From assembly GCA_947462335.1 (NCBI GenBank), contig OX381708.1, positions 2,418,001 through 2,482,000 on the forward strand: 64,000 nt of DNA. Direction: 5' to 3'. Below the pieces are notes generated by a model that did no database searches, was not told the origin of the DNA, and saw only the letters and a program-made list of their open reading frames with translations. This DNA is from Harmothoe impar. Taxonomy: Eukaryota; Annelida; Polychaeta; Phyllodocida; Polynoidae. Each line of letters starts with the position of its first letter. Position 1 is the stretch's first letter. Made by a program: the position numbers and the translations under genes. Positions 1-9,566 of the stretch are shown piece after piece.

Positions 1-1131
1 ACTACTACTGACGACAACGCTCCTGGCACAGCGCAGTACTGGCAACCGGGTTTTTACCTCCCCACTACTGTTGATGACTTTGATGACCTGCCGCACGTTG
101 CACAGCCCCTCTCCTCCACCACTACATCGACGGACGCCCTCGACGCCGCTCGCGCTGAGAGTTACAGCTATTCGGACACTCAGCCTCTAAACCGAGAAGA
201 AGAGGAGGAGGAGGAGAAGGAGGAGCAGCAGCAGCAGCAGCAACAGGGTGAGACAGAGAACGACGCTGACGACGAGGCGTACGAAGAACCCGAAGGGCAA
301 GGGGTGAGCGGTACGTTTTTCGGCTTCCCTCTTCGACCTTTCGACCTCACTTCCTCCACTGCTAGCGCCCCCCCGTCCGGTCCGTGGCGACTGCCCTCAC
401 CGCCACCTTACGAGGGCGGCGGCGGCGCTTCATCTTCTACCGCTACACTCAGCACGGACGGCGTGTGGCTGCGCTGTTCCAACAACGAGACCTCCGATAC
501 CACCAGCGCTGACGCTGCTCCTGCTATCGGTTCTGCTGCTGATTCAGCTCACGCTGATGGTGTTACTCATCCTGCGGGTGTGAAACGTTCTAAGGTGAGT
601 TCCAGAACAACAAGGCCCACTAAGAAGAGAAAAATACAAGAAAAAGAAGGAGATGGCCGAGAAGAAGCAGAGAAAACACCACTCGGGTTAGAGTTCTGCT
701 TAGACGGAGCTTTGACGCTGGAGATCTGGGAGGACGTGGCTAGACTGTCTAGGAGGCCGCGCTACACAAAAGACGGCCAGGTGAAAGAGGCGTCTCTGAC
801 CAGAAGCAAGCGAGTGCACTTCACGGCCGACGCGCTGCGCGAGCTCATAGCACGCATCGCCGATATCCGCGCAGTGGTGCGCATACGCGACACAGCGGCC
901 GCGCAAGGAAAACCTAATCACACCCCCTGGTTCGCAGTGCTGGATGAGGCGGGCGAAGTGTACGCAGCTGTGAGCTACTACAGCGGTAAGAACCTCGTCC
1001 ACGTGCGCAAGTACGAAGGTCCTGACAAAAAACCCACACAGCAGGGGGTGACGCTGTCCGCCAGAGCGCTCAAAGAGTTGGATGACAAAACAGAGATCAT
1101 TCTGAAATATCTCGGCATAGATTCGGAATGA
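1..1131 (+). CDS. PC4-like single-stranded DNA-binding protein, 5' end missing
   Basis: The frame is open from base 1 to the stop at 1131 (376 residues), so the start lies left of the window. The first half is disordered: acidic, with Glu and Gln runs near residues 65-80 and Pro/Gly/Ser-rich sequence after. A basic stretch (TKKRKIQ) near residue 205 could be a nuclear signal. The last 145 residues resemble the PC4/p15 coactivator fold: a strand with GKNLVHVRKYEG, then a GVTLSARALKEL helix. An earlier stretch (RVHFTADALRELI) looks like a second copy of the same strand-helix unit. It sits just upstream of PolB in the same direction, which fits a replication or late-transcription role. The PC4 call rests on motif likeness only. 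Confidence 0.5.
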   Translation, partial: TTTDDNAPGTAQYWQPGFYLPTTVDDFDDLPHVAQPLSSTTTSTDALDAARAESYSYSDTQPLNREEEEEEEKEEQQQQQQQGETENDADDEAYEEPEGQGVSGTFFGFPLRPFDLTSSTASAPPSGPWRLPSPPPYEGGGGASSSTATLSTDGVWLRCSNNETSDTTSADAAPAIGSAADSAHADGVTHPAGVKRSKVSSRTTRPTKKRKIQEKEGDGREEAEKTPLGLEFCLDGALTLEIWEDVARLSRRPRYTKDGQVKEASLTRSKRVHFTADALRELIARIADIRAVVRIRDTAAAQGKPNHTPWFAVLDEAGEVYAAVSYYSGKNLVHVRKYEGPDKKPTQQGVTLSARALKELDDKTEIILKYLGIDSE

Positions 1132-1335
1132 GAGACGCTCAACGCTCACGCGCGCACACACACAGCGTTTGACGTACGCTGTAGGAGACAGACAGACAGA
1201 CAGACAGACGGATACACAGCTGACAGCAGACAGAAAGATACTTACATAGACGACAGATTGATAGATAGCTAGATAGATAGATAGATAGATAGATAGTTAG
1301 ACGGCTAAGTAGTTGGTAACCGAGTGAAAAAAAAC
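1132..1335 (+). repeat. Intergenic spacer with GACA and GATA microsatellites
   Basis: The 204-bp gap between the PC4-like gene and the PolB reading frame holds a GACA run (about 1190-1210) and a GATA run (about 1258-1295). No promoter motif was recognised. It ends with an A-rich tract just before the ATG at 1336. Confidence 0.8.
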
Positions 1336-2415
1336 ATGACACAGTACGTATGCGAAAAGTGTTTCAAAATGTTTAAAAGAGCGTACAACCACGAGAGACA
1401 CGTAGAAAATTGTAGAGTAGTAGCTAAGTTTTGCCCTCTATGCGGCGAAGGGGATTGCCGAAAGAGCGCTTGTCGACGCGAATCTCTGGACGGGGTGACC
1501 GTCCCTCCGCGCATATGTGCTGTACCGAACGGGGAGGAAACGTTCACGGCGAATTGGCCTGCGATACAAACGGGCGTCAGGATGCACGGGACTCGCGTGA
1601 GTGTAACAAACTTCAGGCTACCAACCGGCGAGTTGAGTGACGCTGTAGATACTATGCGTCGCATTCACTTGACACAAAGATTCAGATACAAAGTGGGTTT
1701 CTCGGTAGGCTTACTGTTACAACACAGAGAAGACAAGAGCAAACTGCGCTACTTCCACGCCTCCCAGAACAACGCAACTCTCATACAACCGCTCCCTACT
1801 GTAACTAATTCAGAAACTTTGGAAGAGCTCCTCTCAAAGATGCAAAACACCGTCGCTTGCGAGGAGGTACGGAAACTTTGCGACGCTGACACCAAGTGGC
1901 ACGTTCTTTTTCCTACCAATTTGAACATCTGCGTTTACATGGGACCGGGGGAATTCCCCATAGGCGGTAGGATCACTCAGGCCGGTCGAGTTGGAAAGAG
2001 AAGCGGCGTGTTAGATTTTCCCAACAAGGACAACCTCTGCATCTTCCGCTGCATTTCCTTTCACTTGTACAACACCAGCAAGCGCGCTTCAGATTTGTTA
2101 CGTCAGTTCTGTCCCGCTGCCACACCTGAATCCTTTCCGGGTCTGAACATCCGCGACTTACCCGCGTTAGAGAACTTGTTTGACGTACAAATAGCGGTTT
2201 ACACCGCGTCGCGTCAAGTGCCGGGGCGGAAGTTGAGAAGACGCGTTACTCTGATCAGACCGCCTTCCAGAACTGTGGCCGCCCGAGGTAAAGTCAACCT
2301 ACACCTGACGGCGAAAGGCGGTTTGCACGTCTCTCTCGTCACGGATTCAACGCGTACGCGGGCATATACGAATGTTGCAAGTGTAAGGCGGCGTTCACCA
2401 CCGAGTTCTTGCTGA
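1336..2415 (+). pseudogene. Polinton PolB, N-terminal module (separated from the core by a frameshift)
   Basis: The first ATG in frame is 1336. Residues 1-45 carry a zinc-finger-like pattern (YVCEKCFKMF…HERHVENC, then FCPLCGEGDC). Near residue 235 is NLCIFRCISFH and near residue 335 GGLHVSLVT, the spaced Cys and His expected of the OTU-like domain at the N-terminus of many Polinton polymerases. At about 2344 the frame changes: beyond it this frame gives meaningless sequence to the stop at 2415, while the PolB frame upstream of 2409 already reads a CCKCKAAF…RH zinc finger. One lost base explains this. I read it as the N-terminal third of one polymerase gene. The OTU assignment is tentative. 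Confidence 0.65.
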
Positions 2416-5400
2416 AGAGACACAGGAACCAGCTTTCCTCTTGCCGACAAGTCAAGTTGCGCTACGTAGGCGGCATCTACCAAAATTCGAGAACGATTTT
2501 CGAAGCGCTAGCAGACTTCTCCATTTTTCCCCCCGACGGACATTCCGGAATCTACCCTTACAAGATCGCCTTCGATTTCGAGGCTTTCTTCAGACCGTGC
2601 AAAGAACCGTCGACGGAGCACGTGTCCCTGCTGTGGGATCACGTCCCTTTGTCGGCTAGCGTCGCATCCGACTTTCCGGGGTGGGAGGGGCCCGTCTGCT
2701 TCGTCAGAGCGTCCGACGCAGATTCCGACCCCTTGTTGGACCGAGTTTTAAATCACATAAACGAGAACGCCAAAGCGATCGGGGAAGCTGTGCTAGAACT
2801 TTACCGACCGACCTTAGCGAAGTTAGATGCGGCGATAGGTGAAGCTCTCCTGCTGGAGGAGGCGACGTTCACCACCCCTTCTCCAGGCGGCTTCGCTGCG
2901 GCTCAGACCAGACACCCGTTAGTTCAACTGAAGAAGCGTCTTCTGAGATACATCCGTCAAGCTCCAGTGGTGGGCTTCAACTCGGGGCGTTACGACTTGA
3001 ACCTGATCAAAATACGCCTTCACTCCTTCTTCGCCTCCGGAGACCGAAGAAACCAAGAATTCAGCGTCATAAAGAGAAGCAATCAATACTTGGCGGTTTA
3101 CACACAGCACACGGTTTTCTTGGACGTAGTCAACTATTTGGCACCCGGTTACAACTACGCGACCTATTTGCGAGCTTTCACCAGGAACGAAGAGAAAGGT
3201 CACTTTCCTTACGAATGGATGACGTCTACCAGGAAACTGGCAAACAGAACGCTGCCGCCGAGATCGGCTTTCGACAGCGAGCTGACGGGCGTCAAAATGT
3301 CCGAATCCGACTACGCCGCATGTCAGAAAGTTTGGTCCGACGAGAAGATGCAAACTATGGAAGACTACTTGATCCACTACAACAACAAAGACGTGAAACC
3401 TTTCATAGAAGCTCTGAAAAATCACGCTAAATTTTTCCAAGATCGCGGCATCGACATGTTGAAAGACGGAGTTTCTCTCGCCGGTTTGACTTTACGGTTC
3501 CTCTTCCAAGACCTAGAAGACGCGTTCACAACGTTTCCCCAGTTCGACGCCGTCCTCCACGCTCTGATCAAAGAGAATCTAGTCGGCGGTCCTTCCATCA
3601 TCTTCCATAGATTTCACGAGAAGGGCACCACGCGGATAAGGGAGCACAAGTACGGCGAAGAAGCGAGACCGTGCCAACACATCCTAGGACTAGACGCTAA
3701 CTCTCTGTACTTGCGCTGCATGAGCGAAGCGCACTGCACGGGCTATTACGCGGTGAGACGGCCCGAGACCGAGTTCAAGCCCGAAATCAGGCAAAGAAAC
3801 TCTCACAGCGCTTTGGAGTGGTTACGCTTCGTAGAGCACGACCGCGACGTGAAACTGCGCCACGCTCTGAACGGCGGCGAGATGGTGGTAGGCTGTCGGA
3901 GAATTCGCGTGGACGGATTTCACGCGGCCTCTAATACGGTTTTCCAGTTTCACGGGTGTTGGTTCCACGCTCACGAGTGCATACCGTCGCACCGATATCA
4001 GTGCGCTTCACTGAGAGAGGAGAGACGCGACAGAACGACCAGAGTGAGCGCTTACTTGAAAGCGCTAGGTTACAAGCTGGTCGTCGTGTGGGAGTGCGAA
4101 TGGCGAGAGATGAAGCGTCGAGATGAGCGGGTCAAGGCCTCCCAACAACGCTGGAAGGTTGACGCTTTGAAAGTGTCTCGAAACGCAATGAGCGAGAGCG
4201 ACATCCTTTCCGCTGTGAAAGAGGAGAAAATGTTCGGTTTAGTTCAAGTGGACATCACTACGCCGCCTCACCTACGAGACTACTTCGAAGAAATGACCCC
4301 CGTTTTCAAGAACGCGACCGTTTCAAAATCGGACATAGGCCCTCACATGTCAGACTTTGCGCAGGAAGAAAAGCTGTTGAACACGCCTCAGAGATGTCTG
4401 ATAGGGAGTTACCACGGAAAAAATATTCTCTTGGGAACGCCGCTTCTCAAGTGGTATTTAGAGCACGGTTTGATAGTCACCAAAGTGCAGCTGGTGGTAG
4501 AATACCTACCTAAACGCTCCTTTGCCGGTTTCGCGGACGAAGTGACGGCGGCGCGAAGACGTGGCGACGTGAACGAGAACGAGAAAATTCTGTCAGACTG
4601 TTACAAGTTAATGGGAAACGCTACGTACGGTAAAACAATCTGCAACAAAGAAAAACACACGGCGGTGAGATACACTGACAGTCGGAAGTTCGAACTATTG
4701 GCCAATTCGTGGCGCTTCAAAAAGGCGTCCGAGTTGACTTCCGATCTGTTTGAAGTCGAACTACAACCGAAAACGGTCAAGAACAACCTCCCTATTCAGA
4801 TAGGGTTCATGGTATACCAGTACGCGAAGTTGAAAATGTTAGAGTTCACATACGACTTCTTGGACAGATTCGTCGATCGGCGCGATTATGCCCTTTGTCA
4901 AATGGACACCGACAGTCTTTACATGGCTCTCAGCGGTGCCGCGTTGGATGACCTAGTCAAACCTCGCCTGAGAGAGACGTACTTCAGAGAGAAACGAAAG
5001 TGGCTTCCGACAGCGGTGTGCGACGAGCACTTGGAGCTTTTCGTGAAGACAAAAACGGAAAGAGTGCGAGAATGGTGTGCGCCGCCCGGCGGATGTTGTG
5101 AGAGACGGTACCTTCACGATCTGAGAACTTCGGGGCTCATGAAAGCGGAGTGGGAAGGTGACGGGATCCTAAGTCTCAACCCTAAGACTTACATTTGCTA
5201 CGATCGAGTCAGCGACACCGGTGAAAGAAAATCCAAAAAATGGAGTGCAAAAGGCGTACAGAAGAAACAAAACCCCCAGGAACCAGACGCCTTCTTGGAT
5301 GTTCTTCGCCAACGAAAAACTCTCATTGCTGTAAATAGAAATTTCAAAGTGGTGCGAAACAAAATGGTCACCTACACCATAGAGAAAGACGGCGTGCGCT

Positions 5401-5462
5401 ACTTGTATTATAAGCGTCGCGTGCATTCTGACGGTGTGACAACGAGTCCTTTAGAGATATGA
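2409..5462 (+). CDS. polB: Polinton protein-primed DNA polymerase B, exonuclease and polymerase core
   Basis: Family B polymerase that would copy the element's own DNA from a protein primer. The 3'-5' exonuclease motifs are present: FDFEAF near residue 53, GFNSGRYDLNL near 187 and YNNKDV near 327. The polymerase motifs are also present: LDANSLYL near 427 (motif A), YKLMGNATYG near 731 (motif B) and MDTDSLY near 831 (motif C, both aspartates). The region between A and B matches the TPR insertions of protein-primed polymerases in position only. The frame is open for 1,017 codons, but the true gene starts upstream in another frame, so the product is broken by one frameshift. Coding sequence is followed at once by an A-rich tract and an AATAAA-type signal (about 5536). 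Its last 136 codons recur almost unchanged at 19111-19519. Confidence 0.95.
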   Translation: MLKRHRNQLSSCRQVKLRYVGGIYQNSRTIFEALADFSIFPPDGHSGIYPYKIAFDFEAFFRPCKEPSTEHVSLLWDHVPLSASVASDFPGWEGPVCFVRASDADSDPLLDRVLNHINENAKAIGEAVLELYRPTLAKLDAAIGEALLLEEATFTTPSPGGFAAAQTRHPLVQLKKRLLRYIRQAPVVGFNSGRYDLNLIKIRLHSFFASGDRRNQEFSVIKRSNQYLAVYTQHTVFLDVVNYLAPGYNYATYLRAFTRNEEKGHFPYEWMTSTRKLANRTLPPRSAFDSELTGVKMSESDYAACQKVWSDEKMQTMEDYLIHYNNKDVKPFIEALKNHAKFFQDRGIDMLKDGVSLAGLTLRFLFQDLEDAFTTFPQFDAVLHALIKENLVGGPSIIFHRFHEKGTTRIREHKYGEEARPCQHILGLDANSLYLRCMSEAHCTGYYAVRRPETEFKPEIRQRNSHSALEWLRFVEHDRDVKLRHALNGGEMVVGCRRIRVDGFHAASNTVFQFHGCWFHAHECIPSHRYQCASLREERRDRTTRVSAYLKALGYKLVVVWECEWREMKRRDERVKASQQRWKVDALKVSRNAMSESDILSAVKEEKMFGLVQVDITTPPHLRDYFEEMTPVFKNATVSKSDIGPHMSDFAQEEKLLNTPQRCLIGSYHGKNILLGTPLLKWYLEHGLIVTKVQLVVEYLPKRSFAGFADEVTAARRRGDVNENEKILSDCYKLMGNATYGKTICNKEKHTAVRYTDSRKFELLANSWRFKKASELTSDLFEVELQPKTVKNNLPIQIGFMVYQYAKLKMLEFTYDFLDRFVDRRDYALCQMDTDSLYMALSGAALDDLVKPRLRETYFREKRKWLPTAVCDEHLELFVKTKTERVREWCAPPGGCCERRYLHDLRTSGLMKAEWEGDGILSLNPKTYICYDRVSDTGERKSKKWSAKGVQKKQNPQEPDAFLDVLRQRKTLIAVNRNFKVVRNKMVTYTIEKDGVRYLYYKRRVHSDGVTTSPLEI

Positions 5463-5562
5463 AAAAAAAAAAAAAAAAAAAAATAAGCGTGTGCATCTTT
5501 TCAAAAATAGAGTGTTTATCAAGATTGAAAAAAAAATAAATAAAAAAAATTAAAAGAAAATA

Positions 5563-6143
5563 TTGTTGTGTTTTTATTATCATACGTCTTCTTTTACTAG
5601 TAAGTCGCGCAGTCTCTTAAAGCGTCACTCATGTGACGACGTCGCTTCCAGTCACGGGATCCTAAACAAAAAAAAACTTCTTCTTCTTCTTCCGGTCACG
5701 TGATCCGGTCACGTGATCTCACTTCCGGTTGGCCATTAAGTCGTGTGACGTCACTTCCGGTCACGTGACTCATCAGGTCACTTCCGATCACGTGATCCTA
5801 AATTAGGTCATATGACGTCACTTCCGGTCCCCTAAGTAGGTCAGTAGGTTACCCAGAATGCACCATCCCCTAAGTAGGTCACTTCCGGTCACCCAATGGA
5901 GGCCTCTGATTGGCTGCAGGGTTACCCAGAATGCACCACTAATCCCCTAAGTAGGTCACTTCCGGTCACGTGACCCAATGGCGGCCTCTGATTGGCTAAC
6001 TAGGTCACGTGACGTCACCACTAATCCCCTAAGTAGGTCACTTCCGGTCACGTGACCAAATGGAGGCCTCTGATTGGCTGCATATCGATTGAGTAATAAA
6101 CAGTACTTAACTATAGTCCCGTTCCGATACATACTATACTACT
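5563..6143 (+). repeat. Right terminal inverted repeat of P1
   Basis: The segment from TTGTTGTGTTTTTATT (about 5563) to the end at 6143 is matched in reverse at 56396-56838 (P2) and in the same direction at about 19620-20053 (P3). The outer 60 bases are nearly identical in all three copies. The inner part is built from shuffled short modules and differs in length between copies. Confidence 0.85.
5690..6085. promoter_or_regulatory. Dense transcription-factor motif array in the P1 inverted repeat
   Basis: Within about 400 bp I count six CACTTCCGG (ETS/GABP), seven TCACGTGA (USF/MITF-type E-box), three TGACGTCA (CRE/ATF), three CTGATTGGCT (NF-Y, reversed) and two ACCCAGAATGCA (ZNF143 core). The motifs come in repeated modules, such as ACTTCCGGTCACGTGAC followed by a CCAAT-type site. 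This is the motif set of vertebrate CpG-island promoters. PolB points towards it, so it is not upstream of PolB; outward or antisense transcription, or an origin function, are possible. Function is inferred. Confidence 0.6.
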
Positions 6144-6144
6144 G

Positions 6145-6990
6145 GCGTGATGCTGGGGGTAGGAGAGGGGCATGATGCAGGGGGAGGGGGAGGGGCATGA
6201 TGCTGGGGGTTGGAGAGGGGCATGATGCAGGAGGGGAGGGTGAGGGGCATGATGCAGGAGGGGAGGGTGAGGGGCATGATGCAAGAGGGGAGGGGGAGGG
6301 GCATGATGCAGGAGGGGAGGGGAAGGGCATGATGCAAGGGGAGGGGAGGGGCATGATGCAGGAGGGGAGGGGAGGGGCATGATGCAGGGGGAGGGGGAGG
6401 GGCATGATGCAGGAGGGGGAGGGGGAGGGGCATGATGCAGGGGGGGGGCATGATGCAGGAGGGGAGGGGCATGATGCAGGAGGGGAGGGGGATGGGCATG
6501 ATGCAGGGGGAGGGGCATGATGCAGGGGGGAGGGGGAGGGGCATGATGCAGGAGGGGAGGGTGAAGGGCATGACGCAAGACGGGAGGATGAGGGGCATGA
6601 TGCAGGAGGGAGAGGGGCATGATGCAGGGGGAGGGTGAGGGGCATGATGCAGGAGGGGGGTGAGGGGCATGATGCAGGAGGGAGAGGGGCATGATGCAGG
6701 GGGGAGGATGAGGGGCGTAATGCAGGAGGGGGAGGGGCATGGTGCAGGGGGAGGGGGAGGGGCATGATGCAGGAGGGGGGTGAGGGGCATGATGCAGGAG
6801 GGGGGTGAGGGGCATGATGCTGGAGGGGAGAGTGAGGTGCATGATGCAGAAGGGGAGGATGAGGGGTATGATGCAGGAGGGGGAGTGGCATGATGCAGGA
6901 GGGTAGAGAGAGTGACATGAGTGATGCATGAGGGAGGGGTAGGGCCATGATGCATGAGGGAGGGTGACAGGGGAGTAAATTGTCATGATG
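6145..6990 (+). repeat. G-rich minisatellite
   Basis: About 27 to 36-bp units of the form GGGGCATGATGCAGGAGGGG with GAGGG extensions fill 845 bp. The G runs on the plus strand (GGGGAGGGTGAGGGG) could fold as G-quadruplexes. Long proline/histidine open frames on the other strand are a by-product of the repeat. Confidence 0.95.
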
Positions 6991-7089
6991 CATGATGAGC
7001 CTGTATGACTATCTGTAATGGATGGCCACTTTATTGTCTTTAGAACATGCACTAAGCTTGATAACCAGGGGACACCGGAGTGGTATCAG

Positions 7090-7245
7090 CAATGAGATAA
7101 ACATGATACATACATGTACAATACAGCACACACAGTAGACTTAAATACACCCTAGATGGTAGACAAACAACATGAACATACATGTACAATACAGCACACA
7201 CAGTAGACTTAAATACATCCTAGATGGCAGACAAACAATATGGAC
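7090..7245. repeat. 64-bp minisatellite, left fragment
   Basis: About two and a half copies of a 64-bp unit containing AATACAGCACACACAGTAGA and CATCCTAGATGG. The array is cut at 7246 by element A1 and continues at 14120 in the same phase. Confidence 0.9.
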
Positions 7246-8321
7246 ATCCCAGCTAACAAAAAAACGTTTACATTACCAGGGTTTAACGTTTGTAGAAGGT
7301 TTGCAAACGTTTGCAAAAACGTGTTTAGAACGTTTTTTTAACGTAAAATCGTTGACACTAGATAACGTTTTGAAAACGCCACAGCCAAACGTTGTGTAAA
7401 ACGTTATATGAACGTTTGTATAACGTTTTTCTCATACAAAACTTGACCAAAACTGTTGTGGAAACGTTTCCGGACATCGTTCATAGTCAAAATGGAGTCC
7501 AGGCTTGCCTTCTGGATGACTCTTATTTCTGACTCTCTTATGAAAGGGTTTAGATATTGGACCAATATGTTTACAAAACTGCCCAACAAGGATTTAAACC
7601 TGCACTAATGTTACCCTAGGGCTTGAAGATGGGCATTCTGACAATGAGGCCATGGAGCCAACACCATACATTCAAATCTCGACCTTCTAAGTAAATACTC
7701 TCTACAGTATTGTCAATTGAATATAAGTTCGATGGTATATCAGATGGTTATTTATCAAGCTGAATAATCGAGTAGACCCAATAAACCATTAATATACCAC
7801 TTTATGTCCCATATACTATAGCAGAAATTGCATTGTAGAGCTCAATGTGCATCTTTAGATCAATGTGTACAAACCATAAGTTAATTAAATGGCTACATTT
7901 TATTAGCTTTGGCATGGTTTCTAAAGGTCCCTAATGGGGACCATTGGCAAAACCAAGGTATCTCATTAAAAGTGGACATAGGCCCATATACATATATTGG
8001 TGGCAATGGTAAAATCCACGGGTACACCCTTGTTTTATGTGTGTTATAATTGTGTAACTATTATAATAATATATATGGGAGTCGTCTATGGTATTCTACC
8101 CTCCCCCTTCACCTGTGTAGTTGTGTATGTAGGTACTAGAGGTAGCCACAGTCACTCACAGGTATTCACAGGTGTGTGGTACATCACCTGGACACTAGGG
8201 GGCAGGTTGGGCAGCATTGATTTCTCATGCTGAGGACCGTCTGTCGGCCTCACAACTGCCCGACCACCATCGACGACGCATCAACTTTTTTCTACCCTCC
8301 CACCGCCCACGGCCCTTGGTT

Positions 8322-9450
8322 ATGCCTCCCAAAGGGGTACCTCGTGCCTGCGGTAAGTGTCTTTACGTCCATGTTCCTCCTACTGGGAAGAAGTGTAACA
8401 TTGACTTGGCTGCTCTCAGTATGGCAGACATGAATAACATGGGGAAGGTTGCTCCGGAGGATTTTGGGGCCGAGAGTGAGGAGGAGGGCGCCAGCGAGGT
8501 GGACGAGCACGGCGTGACGAGCACCTTGATGTGTTTGATCTACAGGACGTCAGGGCTGCCTTGAAGTCCCAGAGTGAGGAAGTACACAATGTCAAAAGTG
8601 AGGTATCAAGGTTGACCAAGGCCTTGGTCAGGGTGGACACAAACTCAAAAATTCTACTCACCCGGGTCCCTGCTGCTGGTGGCGCCGGCGGTGGCGGTGC
8701 GGCCGGCGGTAGCGGTACGGCCGGCGTCCCCGGCGGGGCGGCCGGCGGTGGTCCGGCCGGTGGCGCGCCGTCAGCGGGTCAACACTTTCCCCCTATCCTG
8801 TCCAGCACCAGTGATACCTCAGGCAATGACGACGATGACGACGGCAAATCCCACCGCCGTCGTCGTCGTCGTAGTAAGAGGTTGTTTGCCATCCGTCGGT
8901 TCTTACCCTGTGGAGTAACTGTTCCTGAGTCATTCGCGCAGCTGATGGCGGCGTTAACTCGCCTCCACGCCTCAATGCCAGTACGCCTGGGGCCACCAAT
9001 ATCAGCCGCCACATTCAGTTCCTCGTGGACCGGGCGGCTACTCGGGTGCATGATCTACGCTATCTCATACGCTATGACGACGCTGCCCGACCTCAAGCTG
9101 AGAGGTACGGTGCTGAGAGTTTTACATACCGTGATACGGCTCTCATGAACGAGCATCTGTCCATGGATAGCCTGCAGGGAGTGTCGGCGGCCAGCAACGC
9201 CGCAGGGCCCGGAGCAGCCGGCGGCAGGGCCTCCAAGTCCCGTAAACAACGAAACAAGACCAAGCTCAAGTTGGGCACGGGCGGCGCAGGCGGTGGGCCC
9301 GCCCCCACTCAGCCGTGCTGGTACTACAACTACGGCACATGTACGGCTGTAAACTGAGATCGTCCTCATGTCTGCTATTTGTGCCATTCGGCGGATCACA
9401 AGCAGAATGCCTGTAACAACGTAAAGCGTTCTGGACCTAAGTCGGCCTGA
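8322..9450 (+). pseudogene. DIRS-element gag with zinc knuckle, broken
   Basis: The start at 8322 (MPPKGVPRACGKC) opens a frame that shifts near 8530 and again near 9030. The middle has a coiled-coil-like stretch (VHNVKSEVSRLTKAL), then a Gly/Ala-rich linker, an Asp run and an Arg run. The last part reads PCWYYNYGTC, meets a TGA at 9355-9357, and continues in frame into CYLCHSADHKQNAC, a Cys-x2-Cys-x4-His-x4-Cys knuckle. Gag of this type would coat the element RNA. At least two frameshifts and one stop make it non-functional. Confidence 0.7.
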
Positions 9451-9566
9451 CTCGGCAACGCTCGGAGATCTACGGAAACCTCTGAACATTTGGTGAGTGA
9501 CGTCATCATACACGTGGCCGCTACCGCCAGGAATATTGACTCAAATGTTTCAAATTCTCTCCCTGA

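Larger units (their letters stand above)
1..6143 (+). mobile_element. Polinton/Maverick P1, right-hand part (adintovirus-like)
   Basis: The segment holds a PC4-like gene, a protein-primed DNA polymerase B and a terminal inverted repeat whose last bases (…CATACTATACTACT, ending at 6143) match, inverted, the start of P2 at 56396 and the end of P3 at 20053. Polintons are self-synthesising DNA transposons with capsid genes. Both genes run towards the right end, and the left part lies outside the window. The base after 6143 begins a minisatellite, so P1 inserted into or beside it; the six bases after the end are GGCGTG, but the matching target copy is not visible. Confidence 0.92.

Noticed and set aside
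6111..7052. Long Pro/His/Ser-rich open frames in three minus-strand frames
   Set aside because: They are translations of the G-rich minisatellite; all frames stay open because the repeat lacks stops.
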